Notes: generated by a model from the letters alone, not told the origin. 64,000 bases of DNA from Sphingomonas qomolangmaensis (GCF_024496245.1 NZ_CP101740.1:3134001-3198000); one strand, 5' to 3'; positions 1-8,842 are shown, counted from the stretch's first letter. A program made the numbers and translations.

Positions 1-57
1 CAGCCGCGGCGGCCCCCCGCCGCTATATCTTGATCGAACGCTGAACCGCGATCGATC

Positions 58-1347
58 ATGAGCGCCGAATCGAGCGAGGAGCAGCTTCTCGAGTTTCTAT
101 ATGCCTGTCCCGTCGGTCTGATCGAATGCGATCTTGCCGGCGATATCGCCTTGATGAACCCATTTGCCATGCAGCATCTGTTGCCTCTTGCCGGCACTAG
201 AGATGTAGGAAACCTGTTCGCGACGTTCGAACAGCATGCACCCGAGCTGCGAAGCATCGCCGCGTCGTTTGCGCCGGCCACTGGACGCATGTGCGATGGT
301 CATCGCATTTTCGTCGATCTGGGAACCGGCAGATCGAGCGGGGCGCGAAAAGTCTTGGCCTGTACCATGGTCAAACTGGGCCCCGACAGGTTGATGGCAA
401 CATTGACTGACATCACCGACCAGGTCGCACAGGAGCAGCGCCTGCGTCAGGCAGATACTTGGTTTGCAACCCTGCTCGACGGCGTAATCGATTTCGCCGA
501 ACTTACCGTCACCGCGAATGGCGAAATCGAAGATGCAAATGCGTCCTTTACCCGCCAAACCGGTTATTATGCCGCTGCGGTGATCGGTCGCAAGCTCGCC
601 GACATTCTTGACGCAGAAATGCCCGGCGGCGACCTCCGGCTCGAAGAGCAGCTGACCATAGCGGCCCGCGAGGGATGGCATCTGCAAGAGGGATGGCAAC
701 AACGGTCAAACGGCGAGCGCTACTGGTGCCAGCGCCTAGTCGTTGTTCGCACCGACGGCCTCGACACAAATTTGTCGAGATTTTCGGTGGTACTGCGCGA
801 GGTGCCTCGGCGAGCCGAGGCAGTCGAGGATATCCGGCGCGTGCTGACCAAGGACCACCTCACCGGCGCGTCGAACAGGCGATATTTCAGCCAGGCGATG
901 GAACGCGAACACACCCATTGGCGCAATATATGCCAGTCGCTGGCGCTGATCGTGCTGGATCTCGATCACTTCAAGCGCATCAACGACCGGCACGGTCACC
1001 CTATTGGTGATGCAGTCCTGCGCCGGGTGACCGAAGTCTGCACTCAGCTGCTACCGCCGCGCGGGGTTTTTGCGCGTTTAGGTGGAGAAGAGTTTGGGGT
1101 CCTGCTCCCGCGATACGACCAGGGGCAGGCCACGAAGCTCGCCGAGGCTCTTCGTGTGGCGATAGCTGCGATCGAAATGGAGACGCCGCTTGGCATGCTG
1201 CGGCTTACCGCAAGCTTTGGGCTAGCGACGCTGGACGAAGCCGACGGATCGATCGACGGGCTGATCGCATTAGCTGACGAGCGCCTCTATGCTGCCAAGG
1301 ATGGCGGGCGTAACCGGGTATATCGCTCCCAGGGCCTGGCGGTATGA
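58..1347 (+). CDS. PAS-PAS-GGDEF diguanylate cyclase
   Basis: Predicted cytoplasmic diguanylate cyclase making c-di-GMP from two GTP. Two PAS-like sensor regions (about residues 10-120 and 130-250; the second contains NGEIEDANASF and ends in a typical PAC segment) precede a GGDEF domain (about 260-420) with an intact GGEEF signature at 342-346 and DLDHFKRIND upstream. The usual RxxD inhibitory site just before GGEEF is absent, so product inhibition may be missing. No membrane segment is seen. The ATG at 58 is the first start after an in-frame stop at 31-33; no strong ribosome binding site is visible. Its stop overlaps the next start (ATGA), so it is translationally coupled to the coumarate ligase gene. 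The signal sensed is unknown. Confidence 0.85.
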   Translation: MSAESSEEQLLEFLYACPVGLIECDLAGDIALMNPFAMQHLLPLAGTRDVGNLFATFEQHAPELRSIAASFAPATGRMCDGHRIFVDLGTGRSSGARKVLACTMVKLGPDRLMATLTDITDQVAQEQRLRQADTWFATLLDGVIDFAELTVTANGEIEDANASFTRQTGYYAAAVIGRKLADILDAEMPGGDLRLEEQLTIAAREGWHLQEGWQQRSNGERYWCQRLVVVRTDGLDTNLSRFSVVLREVPRRAEAVEDIRRVLTKDHLTGASNRRYFSQAMEREHTHWRNICQSLALIVLDLDHFKRINDRHGHPIGDAVLRRVTEVCTQLLPPRGVFARLGGEEFGVLLPRYDQGQATKLAEALRVAIAAIEMETPLGMLRLTASFGLATLDEADGSIDGLIALADERLYAAKDGGRNRVYRSQGLAV

Positions 1348-2510
1348 CGAGCCTAAGGTTGGAGCGCCCCGCCGCCCACCGGATAGCCTGCGCGGTCGTA
1401 GTTGCCGAGGTCAGACGCATCCGTGAAACCGACTTGGCGGTCGCCGGTTCTACAGATTGGCCAGAGGCGACGCCGATTGGCGATGATGGGCTGGGCTTGG
1501 ATTCGCTCGAACAGCTCGGCGCGTTGGGAGCATTGGCAGAGACTTTCGACCTCGACGATAGCCAGCTCGACGACACGCCGCCGTTCACGGTAGCCGACTG
1601 GATCGACTGGATCATGCAGGCGCATGCCACTAGCGATGGACGCGTGACGGTGCGGACATCTGGGTCAACTGGCCACCCACAACCATTTCCGCATAACGTC
1701 GGCGACCTTCTGAAAGAGGCCGCCTTTTTTGCGGAGCAGCTTACCGATCGCCGCCGGGTCGTCGCGCTGGTTCCGGCCAACCATCTGTACGGTATCGTGT
1801 GGACGGCGTTGCTGCCGGCAGCGCTCAAAACAAGCGTCGTCGTCCGAAAGATCGGCGCGCCGATCGGGCTGTTGTCAGGCGACTTGGTGGTAGCGGTCCC
1901 CGAGCAGTGGCAAGCCATGTCACGACTGACCCGCCAATTTCCTGATGACGTCGTCGGCGTCAGTTCCGCAGGACCGCTCGATAGCCATTTGGCAACGGAT
2001 TTGCTGGCACTGGGTCTGACACGAATGATCGACGTGTACGGTTCATCGGAAACCAGCGCCATCGCGGTTCGCGATATGCCGGCGGAAACCTACAGCCTTT
2101 TACCGCGATGGCAGCTGATCCCATCGGGCGACGATTGGGCCCTGGATGACGGAATGGGTCGTGTGGAACGTTTGCCAGACCATATCGACCGTATCGATGA
2201 GCGTCTATTTCGGCTTGGCGGTCGCCGCGACGGTGCATTGCAGGTAGCCGGGCATAATGTCTGGCCAGAGCGCGTCGTCCAGGCGCTGCGCGGGGCCGAC
2301 GGTGTCGCCGACGTTGCTGTACGCCTCCATGCCAATGGCAGATTAAAGGCGTTCGTGGTGCCAGCGCCCGGTTCTGATCCGATCGAATTAGAGCCCGCCC
2401 TCCAGCGATTTGCCGACGAACGATTGTCCGAGCCCGAACGCCCTAAGAGCTTTCGCTTCGGCCCGGCATTGCCGCGAAACGAAATGGGTAAGTTGCGCGA
2501 TTGGGCATGA
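1344..2510 (+). CDS. pcl: 4-coumarate:CoA ligase, photoactive yellow protein activation type
   Basis: Adenylate-forming enzyme of 388 residues, much shorter than plant 4CL. It has an N-terminal carrier-protein-like segment with GLGLDSLE (DSL at 53-55), the AMP-binding P-loop TSGSTG at 105-110, VVALVPANHLYG, YGSSET at 232-237, and a C-terminal NEMGK with the catalytic lysine at about 383. This compact layout and these motifs match what I recall of the ligases that make p-coumaroyl-CoA for attachment to photoactive yellow protein (PYP) in Rhodobacter and relatives. PYP and tyrosine ammonia-lyase are not in the window; they would be expected upstream of position 1. It overlaps both neighbours by ATGA. 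The alternative is an acyl/aryl-CoA ligase of an aryl-polyene-like pathway. Confidence 0.7.
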   Translation: MTSLRLERPAAHRIACAVVVAEVRRIRETDLAVAGSTDWPEATPIGDDGLGLDSLEQLGALGALAETFDLDDSQLDDTPPFTVADWIDWIMQAHATSDGRVTVRTSGSTGHPQPFPHNVGDLLKEAAFFAEQLTDRRRVVALVPANHLYGIVWTALLPAALKTSVVVRKIGAPIGLLSGDLVVAVPEQWQAMSRLTRQFPDDVVGVSSAGPLDSHLATDLLALGLTRMIDVYGSSETSAIAVRDMPAETYSLLPRWQLIPSGDDWALDDGMGRVERLPDHIDRIDERLFRLGGRRDGALQVAGHNVWPERVVQALRGADGVADVAVRLHANGRLKAFVVPAPGSDPIELEPALQRFADERLSEPERPKSFRFGPALPRNEMGKLRDWA

Positions 2511-2710
2511 CGGATATCCCTGCAGCCGAAAATCAAAGTGCCGCTAATTTCCAAGCGTGCCACGGATGCAGAACAAGCATGCCGCATCATCTGCCGATCA
2601 TGATGGCGTTTCAGCCAATCATCGATCTCGAGGCTGGCCCCATATTTGGCTATGAAGCACTCGTGGGGGGGCAACGGGGGACGTGCTCCCGTGACACTTT
2701 GCCAGTCTGA
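2507..2710 (+). pseudogene. Truncated EAL-domain (c-di-GMP phosphodiesterase) gene
   Basis: The ATG at 2507 overlaps the ligase stop (ATGA). The first ~50 residues look like the beginning of an EAL protein: an N-terminal CHGC pair, then MAFQPIIDLE and GYEALV, which is the opening strand of EAL domains. After GYEALV (about position 2665) similarity ends and the frame stops at 2710. The catalytic EAL, NDFG and later motifs are absent, so the product cannot be an active phosphodiesterase. The intact parent was probably the third gene of this operon, opposing the cyclase. Confidence 0.6.
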
Positions 2711-3431
2711 GCTAGATTGTGAGCGACAAAGGCACGGAGCTGACCAGCCTAACCGCGCCCAACAATCGCGGCGGGATCATGCGCGTCCATCCGCTCTCCC
2801 TTTGGGCGATCCGGTCGTGTCCCTGTGGTTATATCTGTGCAGCACAGCCAACGTCGTTGGTCGATCGACGCCGCTGAGGCGATGGTGCTGGCCACCGCGA
2901 GGACGTCAATTAGACGCGCCTCTGGCGCACCAAGCGCAGGCTTTAGTCGACGCGCATCAGCTGGGACGGGTAGGGGGCGACCGATTTCTGTATGTCCTCC
3001 CAAGGCGCGGTAAGCCAACGCTCGTAGACGTCGTCATGCAGGATGACCGGCATGGCTTTGGGATGGATCGGGGCAACGACCGTGTTGGGCTCTGTGGTAA
3101 GGAAGCCGTAAGCGTTACCGCGGTCCGTCGGTCGCCGAATACCCGCAAAGGCAAAGATCGGTCGGCTCGGTACATCGAACCAGTGCAGGGGCTTCTTGCC
3201 GTCTCCGTCGCCACCGGCTCCCGGATTGCGACCATCACGCTCGGGCCGATACTCGATCGCGAACTTGCCGAAACCGGGTTCGCCACCTTTTCGCCCTTGG
3301 CCGCCGCGCCGACAATCTGGCCACCCGGCTGCGTCCGACGAATCGTCCTGACACGAGTTCATATAAACTCATGTCGTCCGCAAATGTTTTCCGTACGCTC
3401 CCCGTAGGGCTCAGCTAAGTCATTGAAAAGA
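2711..3431. other. Decayed, gene-poor stretch beside tRNA-Arg
   Basis: About 720 bases with no intact gene. On the plus strand, 2716-2748 reads IVSDKGTELTS, which resembles the IVSDNGTE(L/F)TS segment of the DDE domain of IS3-family OrfB, cut off on both sides. On the minus strand, 2943-3200 is the tail of an SRAP gene, listed separately. Nothing recognisable was found in 2749-2940 or 3200-3430. The mosaic of fragments next to the 3' end of a tRNA suggests old insertion and deletion events. Confidence 0.5.
2943..3200 (-). pseudogene. SRAP (YedK/HMCES-like) C-terminal fragment
   Basis: The minus strand encodes the C-terminal part of a SOS-response-associated peptidase (SRAP) protein: HWFDVPSRPIFAFAGI, then GNAYGFLTTEPN, then IHPKAMPVILHDDVYERW, the conserved block containing the HPKAMP catalytic histidine region, ending LMRVD. 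SRAP proteins cross-link to abasic sites through an N-terminal Cys2. That N-terminal half, with MCGR, is missing, and the sequence above about 3200 does not look like SRAP. The frame stays open to 3362, but the upstream part is not convincing. I read it as a truncated relic. Confidence 0.6.
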
Positions 3432-3508
<77 letters not shown>

Positions 3509-3553
3509 CAGACCGCCCGGTTAGCAAAGCCGCGCGGGATGCGCCAGTGGGTT

Positions 3554-4222
3554 TCACGCCGGCGCCGCGTCCACGCGCTTTGCTTTGGGGGCGGGGGTCT
3601 TGGGGCGGTAGCGGCACAGGTCGGCGACGGGGCAGCGCCAGCATTCGGGGGTGCGCGCCTTGCAGACATAGCGGCCGTGCAGGATCAGCCAGTGATGCGC
3701 GTGCAGCCGGAAGGGCTGCGGCGTCGCCTTGTCGAGCCGAAGTTCGACCGCGAGCACGGTCTTGCCCGGCGCCAGCCCGGTGCGGTTGCCGACGCGGAAG
3801 ATATGCGTGTCGACCGCGAAGGTCTCGTGCCCGAACGCGGTGTTGAGCACGACATTGGCGGTCTTGCGTCCGACGCCCGGCAGGCGTTCGAGCGCGGCGC
3901 GATCCTGCGGCACCTCGCCGCCATGCTCGGCGATCAGCGCCTCGCTCAGCGCGATCACGTGCTTGGCCTTGGTGTTGAACAGCCCGATCGTGCGGATGTG
4001 CTGCTTGAGCCCGTCGATCCCCAGCGCGACCATCTGTTGCGGGGTGTCGACCTCGGCGAACAGCGCGCGCGTCGCCTTGTTCACGCCCACATCGGTCGCC
4101 TGCGCCGACAGCGCGACCGCGACCAGCAGCGTATAGGCGTTGGTGAAGGCGAGTTCGGTCTCGGGATGCGGATTGGCCTCGGCCAATCGCGCATAGAATT
4201 CGACGATATCGGCTTTCTTCAA
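3554..4222 (-). CDS. nth: Endonuclease III
   Basis: Base-excision-repair DNA glycosylase/AP lyase for oxidised pyrimidines. It has the helix-hairpin-helix [12 protein letters not shown] with the catalytic lysine, [12 protein letters not shown] with the catalytic aspartate, and a C-terminal C-x6-C-x2-C-x5-C 4Fe-4S cluster ([17 protein letters not shown]). The length (222 aa) matches E. coli Nth (211). I prefer the TTG start at 4222, preceded by GCGAGG; a start at 4273 would run into dapB. It lies 22 bases downstream of dapB on the same strand, so the two are probably co-transcribed. Confidence 0.92.
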   Translation of the reverse strand: MKKADIVEFYARLAEANPHPETELAFTNAYTLLVAVALSAQATDVGVNKATRALFAEVDTPQQMVALGIDGLKQHIRTIGLFNTKAKHVIALSEALIAEHGGEVPQDRAALERLPGVGRKTANVVLNTAFGHETFAVDTHIFRVGNRTGLAPGKTVLAVELRLDKATPQPFRLHAHHWLILHGRYVCKARTPECWRCPVADLCRYRPKTPAPKAKRVDAAPA

Positions 4223-4244
4223 CGGCGACCTCGCGGGCTGGGCT

Positions 4245-4979
4245 TCACAGCCCGAGCACCTGGTCCATCGCATAGCGCCCCGGCGGCTGCGCGGCGAGCC
4301 ACAATGCCGCCTGCACCGCGCCGCGCGCGAAGATCGCGCGGTCCTCGGCGCGATGCGACAGCTCGATCCGCTCGCCTTCGCCCGCGAAGACGACCATGTG
4401 ATCGCCGACGACGGTGCCGCCGCGCAGGCTCGAAAAGCCGATCGTCCCGCGCGCGCGCGCGCCGACCAGGCCCGCGCGGCCGACGACGCTCGTCTCGGAC
4501 AGCAGCATCTGCCGCCCTTCGGCCGCGGCTTCGCCCAGCATCAGTGCGGTGCCAGACGGCGCATCGACCTTGTCGCGGTGGTGCATCTCGGCGACCTCGA
4601 TATCCCAGTCGAGCCCGAGCCGCGCGGCGGCATCGCGCACCAGCGCCGAAAGCAACGCGACGCCGAGCGAGGTGTTGCCCGTCTGGAGCACCGCGATGTC
4701 GGCGGCGGCGGCGTCGATCAGGTCGTGGTGGCGCTGGTTGAGCCCGGTGGTGCCGACGACGATCGGCGTCCCCGCCGCGCGTGCCGCCGCCAGATGCGCC
4801 TCGAGCGCGGCAGGCGAGGAGAAGTCGACCAGCACGTCGCTGGCCCGTGCGAGCGGCGCGGGGTCTTCGCCGACATCGACCCCGCCGGCATGCTCGGCAT
4901 TATACGCCGGCATCGCCGCGACGATCGACTGGCCCATCCGGCCCAGGCTTCCATAGATTCCGATTGCCGTCACGCGCAT
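4245..4979 (-). CDS. dapB: 4-hydroxy-tetrahydrodipicolinate reductase
   Basis: Diaminopimelate/lysine pathway enzyme that reduces hydroxy-tetrahydrodipicolinate with NAD(P)H in the cytoplasm. Evidence: N-terminal Rossmann motif [23 protein letters not shown], the DapB signature [15 protein letters not shown] with catalytic His-His and Lys, and a C-terminal [14 protein letters not shown]. Length 244 aa, close to the family norm of about 240-270. It precedes nth on the same strand and diverges from the sirtuin gene. Confidence 0.95.
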   Translation of the reverse strand: MRVTAIGIYGSLGRMGQSIVAAMPAYNAEHAGGVDVGEDPAPLARASDVLVDFSSPAALEAHLAAARAAGTPIVVGTTGLNQRHHDLIDAAAADIAVLQTGNTSLGVALLSALVRDAAARLGLDWDIEVAEMHHRDKVDAPSGTALMLGEAAAEGRQMLLSETSVVGRAGLVGARARGTIGFSSLRGGTVVGDHMVVFAGEGERIELSHRAEDRAIFARGAVQAALWLAAQPPGRYAMDQVLGL

Positions 4980-5102
4980 CCTCGTTGTTCTTGCCGGTCC
5001 GCCCCTGGGGGGCCGGCGCCGTAGCGTCCTGCGGTGTCATGCCAGAATCGGTTCGCGCGCAACAGGTCTTACAAATGTGCCGCGAGCCGCTAGGGAAGCG
5101 CG

Positions 5103-5825
5103 ATGCGCGAACTGCATTCGATCGTCGTGCTGACCGGCGCGGGCGTCTCCGCCGAGAGCGGCATCGCCACCTTTCGCGGTCCCGGCGGGCTGTGGGAAGG
5201 CCACCGGGTCGAAGATGTCTGCACCCCCGAAGCGCTGGCGCGCGATCCGGCGCTGGTGCATCGATTCTATGATCTGCGCCGCGCCGCGCTGGCGGGCGTC
5301 GCGCCCAACCCCGCGCACCACGCGCTGGCGCGGCTCGATGCGCAATGGCCCGGCGAGTTGCTGATCGTGACGCAGAATGTCGACGATTTGCACGAGCGCG
5401 CGGGGGCGACGCGGCTGCTGCACATTCATGGCGAGCTGCGATCGGCTTTGTGCGCCGCGTGTGGCGCGCGGCGCGAATGGGCCGCGCCGTTGCCGCCGGG
5501 CAGCGTCTGCGCCGCGTGCGGGCAGGCGGCGCTGCGGCCCGACATCGTGTTCTTTGGCGAGATGCCGTACCAGATGGAGCGGATCGAGGCGGCGCTGGCC
5601 GATTGCGACCTGTTCGTGTCGGTGGGTACGTCGGGCGCGGTGTATCCGGCGGCGGGCTTCGTCCAGACCGCGCGCTATCATGGCGCCGATACGCTCGAGA
5701 TGAACCTCGATCCCTCGATGGGGAGCGTGTTCTTCGCCGAGAGCCGGATGGGGGCGGCGGGGGTGCTGGTGCCCGAGTGGGTGGAGGCGGTGTTGGCCAC
5801 TACCTCTGACACCCGTTCGCCCTGA
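5103..5825 (+). CDS. cobB: Sir2-family NAD-dependent protein deacylase
   Basis: NAD-dependent lysine deacylase. Motifs: GAGVSAESGIATFRG (NAD binding), TQNVDDLH, LHIHGEL with the catalytic histidine, and a zinc site of two CAAC pairs. The Y-x-x-R pair (FYDLRR) is the feature that favours succinyl/malonyl-lysine in SIRT5/CobB-class enzymes, so desuccinylase activity is likely (inference from family). 240 aa. The stop codon (TGA, 5823-5825) lies inside a palindromic intergenic repeat, so the last few residues (TRSP) are encoded by repeat DNA and may not be ancestral. Confidence 0.9.
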   Translation: MRELHSIVVLTGAGVSAESGIATFRGPGGLWEGHRVEDVCTPEALARDPALVHRFYDLRRAALAGVAPNPAHHALARLDAQWPGELLIVTQNVDDLHERAGATRLLHIHGELRSALCAACGARREWAAPLPPGSVCAACGQAALRPDIVFFGEMPYQMERIEAALADCDLFVSVGTSGAVYPAAGFVQTARYHGADTLEMNLDPSMGSVFFAESRMGAAGVLVPEWVEAVLATTSDTRSP

Positions 5826-5910
5826 GCTTGTCGAAGGGTCGGCCTGCGCTCTCAGCGGGCGCGCGGGAGGCGAGTTCGGGACGACCCTTCGACAAGCTCA
5901 GGGCGAACGG
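5813..5910. repeat. Inverted pair of REP-like repeat A
   Basis: A 29-base unit at 5813-5841, containing CCTGAGCTTGTCGAAGGG, is repeated as an exact reverse complement at 5882-5910, with about 40 bases between. The pair can fold into a long hairpin between the cobB and era 3' ends and may act as a bidirectional terminator. Four further copies occur at 6865-6953 and 7261-7342, and a diverged form at 19211-19333. This is the common sphingomonad palindromic repeat. Confidence 0.85.
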
Positions 5911-5930
5911 AAGAGGGGGGCGGCCCTGGT

Positions 5931-6836
5931 TCAATCCACCCAGTCGAGCCCCATGTCGTTGTTGAGCGTCCGGTCGTCGTCCCAGCCGGGCTTGACCTTC
6001 ACGTGCAGGTACAGATGCACCGGCACCCCCATCACCCGTGATAGCTCGGCGCGCGCGCGGGCGCCGATTTCCTTGATCCGCGATCCGCCCTTGCCCAGCA
6101 CGATCGCGCGCTGGGTGTCGCGCTCGACCAGGATTTGCTGGTGCAATTCGACCGATCCGTCGGGCCGCTCGATATATTGCTCGGTCTCGACCGCGCTGGC
6201 GTAGGGGAGCTCGGCGTGGAGCTGGAGGAAGATCTGCTCGCGCGTGACCTCGGCGGCGAGCATCCGCTCGCTCGCGTCGCTTACCTGGTCGGCGGGGAAG
6301 TGCCACGGTCCCTCCGGCATCCGCTTGGTCAGCGCGGTCTTGAGTTCGGCGATCCCATCACCGGTGGTCGCCGACACGAAGAAGGTCTCGTCGAAGGGCA
6401 GCAGCGCGTTGAGCCGCTCGGCATGCGTCAGCAGCCGCGGCTTGTCGGCGAGGTCGACCTTGTTGAGGATCAGCAGCTTGGGCTCCTTGCGCGACGCCAG
6501 CCGCTCGGCGATCACTGTCACCTTTTCAGGCAGTCCCGATTTGGCATCGACGACGAACGCAATCGCGTCGGCCCCCTCGGCGCCTTCCCAGGCGGCAGTC
6601 ACCATCGCGCGATCGAAGCGACGCTTGGGATCAAAGATGCCCGGCGTGTCGACCAGCAGCAACTGCGTCTCGCCCTCGATCGCGATTCCCATCAGCCGGA
6701 CGCGCGTGGTCTGCGCCTTGGGACTGACGATCGCGACCTTCTGGCCGACCAGCGCGTTGACTAGGGTGGACTTGCCGGCATTGGGCGCGCCGACGACGGC
6801 GACCAGGCCGCAATGGGGGGTGGGGGATTGGGTCAT
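5931..6836 (-). CDS. era: GTPase Era
   Basis: Ribosome-assembly GTPase that binds the 3' end of 16S rRNA. G1 is GAPNAGKST near the N-terminus, the G2 region contains TTR, G3 is DTPG, G4 is NKVD and G5 is SATTG. The C-terminal KH domain contains GKGGSRIKEIG. Length 301 aa, as expected. It belongs to the minus-strand set lepB-rnc-(GIY-YIG)-era, where rnc and era are usually adjacent; here a GIY-YIG gene and repeats separate them. The start at 6836 (MTQSP) is the first good ATG. Confidence 0.96.
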   Translation of the reverse strand: MTQSPTPHCGLVAVVGAPNAGKSTLVNALVGQKVAIVSPKAQTTRVRLMGIAIEGETQLLLVDTPGIFDPKRRFDRAMVTAAWEGAEGADAIAFVVDAKSGLPEKVTVIAERLASRKEPKLLILNKVDLADKPRLLTHAERLNALLPFDETFFVSATTGDGIAELKTALTKRMPEGPWHFPADQVSDASERMLAAEVTREQIFLQLHAELPYASAVETEQYIERPDGSVELHQQILVERDTQRAIVLGKGGSRIKEIGARARAELSRVMGVPVHLYLHVKVKPGWDDDRTLNNDMGLDWVD

Positions 6837-6864
6837 CGGGTTTCGTTTCGATAAGGAGAAGTAC

Positions 6865-6953
6865 GGTCCTTCGACGAGCTCAGGACAAACGGCAAATTAG
6901 CGAGGGGTTACGGGTCCCCCATATCCGTTCGTGCTGAGCTTGTCGAAGGGCGG
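6865..6953. repeat. Inverted pair of repeat A downstream of the GIY-YIG gene
   Basis: Two copies in opposite orientation: 6865-6892 (slightly diverged, GGACAAACGG end) and 6925-6953 (CTGAGCTTGTCGAAGGGCGG end). The second lies inside the 3' end of the GIY-YIG reading frame, so the last ~15 residues of that protein are repeat-derived. Together with the pair at 7261-7342 it brackets the nuclease gene. Confidence 0.8.
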
Positions 6954-7240
6954 CCCGGATCCTGCCAGTTGCGCGACAATAATTGGAGCAAGGTCCAGTC
7001 ACCCGAAATCAGCGCTAGTTTCTTTGGTTTGCCCCAGCCCTTGATCCGGCGTTCTGCCTCGAGCGCTTCGAGCCGGCTGGGAAACCCCTCGCTCCAAACC
7101 AATGTCACCGGTCGGCGATGTTTAGTGTGCCCTGCGATCTGGCCCGTATGATGCTGCCCAATACGGCGCTCAAGGTGGTCGGTGTGGCCGGTGTAGAAGC
7201 TGCCGTCGTTGCAGCGGAGAATGTACGTCCAGAACGTCAT
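6908..7240 (-). CDS. GIY-YIG nuclease domain protein (UPF0213-like)
   Basis: Single-domain GIY-YIG protein of about 110 aa. MTFWTYILRC and FYTGHT are the GIY and YIG strands, followed by RRIGQHHTG, then LEALEAERRIKGWGKPKK with the metal-binding glutamate. The ATG at 7240 is preceded by GGGAGCGAGG. An upstream extension would read through repeat DNA and is rejected. The C-terminus (RPSTSSARTDMGDP) is encoded by repeat A. It sits between rnc and era on the same strand, flanked on both sides by inverted repeat pairs. The physiological role of these small nucleases is unknown; DNA repair or repeat mobility are possibilities. Confidence 0.85.
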   Translation of the reverse strand: MTFWTYILRCNDGSFYTGHTDHLERRIGQHHTGQIAGHTKHRRPVTLVWSEGFPSRLEALEAERRIKGWGKPKKLALISGDWTLLQLLSRNWQDPGRPSTSSARTDMGDP

Positions 7241-7260
7241 GCCTCGCTCCCGCTGTGGGT

Positions 7261-7342
7261 CGCCCTTCGACAGGCTCAGGGCGAACGGGGATAGGGTAAA
7301 GCCCCTCCACGAACCGTTCGCCCTGAGCTTGTCGAAGGGCGG
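7261..7342. repeat. Inverted pair of repeat A upstream of the GIY-YIG gene
   Basis: Copies at 7261-7289 and 7314-7342 in opposite orientation, about 24 bases apart. This pair lies 20 bases upstream of the nuclease start and separates it from the rnc stop. A transcript would form a strong hairpin here. Confidence 0.85.
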
Positions 7343-7373
7343 CCCGAACCTTCCTCCAACGCGGCGTTCTCGG

Positions 7374-8069
7374 TTACCCCCCAAGCTTCGCCAGCAACCC
7401 CTCCGCCGCTGCCGTCTCGGCCTCCTGCTTCGAGCTCCCCTCGGCCTCGGCCTCGGCCAGTTTCCCCACCGTTACCCGCACGCGGAACTTCGGCGCGTGG
7501 TGGGGGCCCGAGCGTTCGACGATCGCATATTCGGGCGGGCGGCGGTTGTTGGCGGCGGCCCATTCCTGCAGCGCCGATTTGGGGTGGCGCGGGGCCTTGG
7601 CCTGCGCGTCGATGCGGCCGGCCCAGGCACGGCGGACGAAGGCCCGCGCGCCCTCGATCCCGGTGTCGAGATACAGCGCGCCGATCAGCGCCTCCATCAC
7701 GTCGCCCAGGACATTGTCGCTGTTGGCCGCGCCGTCGTCGCGCGCCTGCTTGCCGAGCTTGAGATGCGGCACGACGCCCGCCTCACGCGCGACTTCGGCG
7801 CAGATCGGGCCGGTCACCAGCGCGTTGAGCCGGCGCGACAATTTGCCCTCGGGCTCGTCGGGAAAGCGCTCGAACAGCCATTCGGCCATGCACAGCCCGA
7901 GCACGCGGTCGCCCAGGAATTCGAGCCGCTCGTAATTCTGCGCCGCCTGGCTGCCGTGCGTCAGCGCGCGAGCATAGGGCGCGATGTCGGCGGGGGCGTG
8001 GCCCAGCGTCCGCGCTACCCAGTCGGCCAGCGTGTCGCCGCTCAAAAAGCTTCCCCGATCCGCTCCCAC
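7374..8069 (-). CDS. rnc: Ribonuclease III
   Basis: Double-stranded-RNA endonuclease for rRNA and mRNA processing. The catalytic signature NYERLEFLGDRVLGL and the second acidic site DVMEALIGALYLD are present, followed by a C-terminal dsRNA-binding domain (SALQEWAAANNRRPPEY through SSKQEAETAAAEGLLAKL). Length about 223-231 aa. The GTG at 8069 overlaps the lepB end by 28 bases; a TTG at 8046, overlapping the lepB stop as TTGA with GGGGA just upstream, is an equally good start. The overlap implies co-transcription with lepB, the common alphaproteobacterial order. Confidence 0.95.
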   Translation of the reverse strand: MGADRGSFLSGDTLADWVARTLGHAPADIAPYARALTHGSQAAQNYERLEFLGDRVLGLCMAEWLFERFPDEPEGKLSRRLNALVTGPICAEVAREAGVVPHLKLGKQARDDGAANSDNVLGDVMEALIGALYLDTGIEGARAFVRRAWAGRIDAQAKAPRHPKSALQEWAAANNRRPPEYAIVERSGPHHAPKFRVRVTVGKLAEAEAEGSSKQEAETAAAEGLLAKLGG

Positions 8070-8842
8070 CGCGTCGCGCCGGGCCAGGTCCAGGGCATCA
8101 GCCAGCCGGCATTGCCGTCGGTCGACCAGAAGGTGACGACGGCCTTGCCGACCAGATTCTCCATCGGCACGAAGCTGATCGAATCGGCGAAGCGGCTGTC
8201 GCGCGAATCGTCGCGATTATCGCCCATCATGAAGACATGGCCGGCGGGCACGGTATAGACTTCGGTGTCGTCGGCGGGGCTGAAGCCGAGGTCGAGGACG
8301 TTATAGCCGACGCCGTTGGGCAAGGTTTCGCGATATTGCGGATAGCGGCACACCGGGGTGCCATCAGCGAGCGCGTCACGGAAATAATCCTCGCAGGTCG
8401 AATTCGGCGTCACCGGCAGCACGAAATCGGCGACCCGCGCCTTGGGGATCGCGGTGCCGTTGAGGAACAACTGCCCGTCGCGCATCTGCACCCTGTCGCC
8501 GGGCAGGCCGATCACGCGCTTGATCCAGTCCTCCTGGTTCTGCGGCGGTGCCTTGAACACCGCGACGTCACCGCGCGCCGGGGTCGAGGCGAGGATGCGC
8601 CCCGGGATCAGTGGCACGCTCCACGGCAGCGAATGGCGCGAATAACCGTAGTTCCACTTGGTCACGAACAGATAGTCGCCGATCAGCGTGCGCGGCAGCA
8701 TCGACCCCGAGGGGATGACGAAGGGCGCGAACAGGAAGCTGCGGATGACGAACACGAACAGCGCGAGCTTCACGAGGAAGATCAGCGTTTCCTGCCATTC
8801 GGGGCGGGTGGGTTTCGCAGCGGGGCGGGGGGACTTGGCCAT
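8042..8842 (-). CDS. lepB: Signal peptidase I
   Basis: Inner-membrane serine protease that removes signal peptides. One N-terminal membrane helix (LIFLVKLALFVFVIRSFLFAPF) is followed by the catalytic serine in PSGSM, the catalytic lysine region DWIKRVIGLPGD, and the box MGDNRDDSRDSR. 266 aa from the ATG at 8842 (MAKSPRP). A longer frame to 8917 exists, but its extra 25 residues are not family-like. First gene of the lepB-rnc-GIY-YIG-era run. Confidence 0.95.
   Translation of the reverse strand: MAKSPRPAAKPTRPEWQETLIFLVKLALFVFVIRSFLFAPFVIPSGSMLPRTLIGDYLFVTKWNYGYSRHSLPWSVPLIPGRILASTPARGDVAVFKAPPQNQEDWIKRVIGLPGDRVQMRDGQLFLNGTAIPKARVADFVLPVTPNSTCEDYFRDALADGTPVCRYPQYRETLPNGVGYNVLDLGFSPADDTEVYTVPAGHVFMMGDNRDDSRDSRFADSISFVPMENLVGKAVVTFWSTDGNAGWLMPWTWPGATRWERIGEAF

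Noticed and set aside
5826..7384. Coding tails containing peptides such as PFDKLRANG or RPSTSSARTD
   Set aside because: These are translations of repeat A in different frames, not protein domains; starts were moved inward accordingly.
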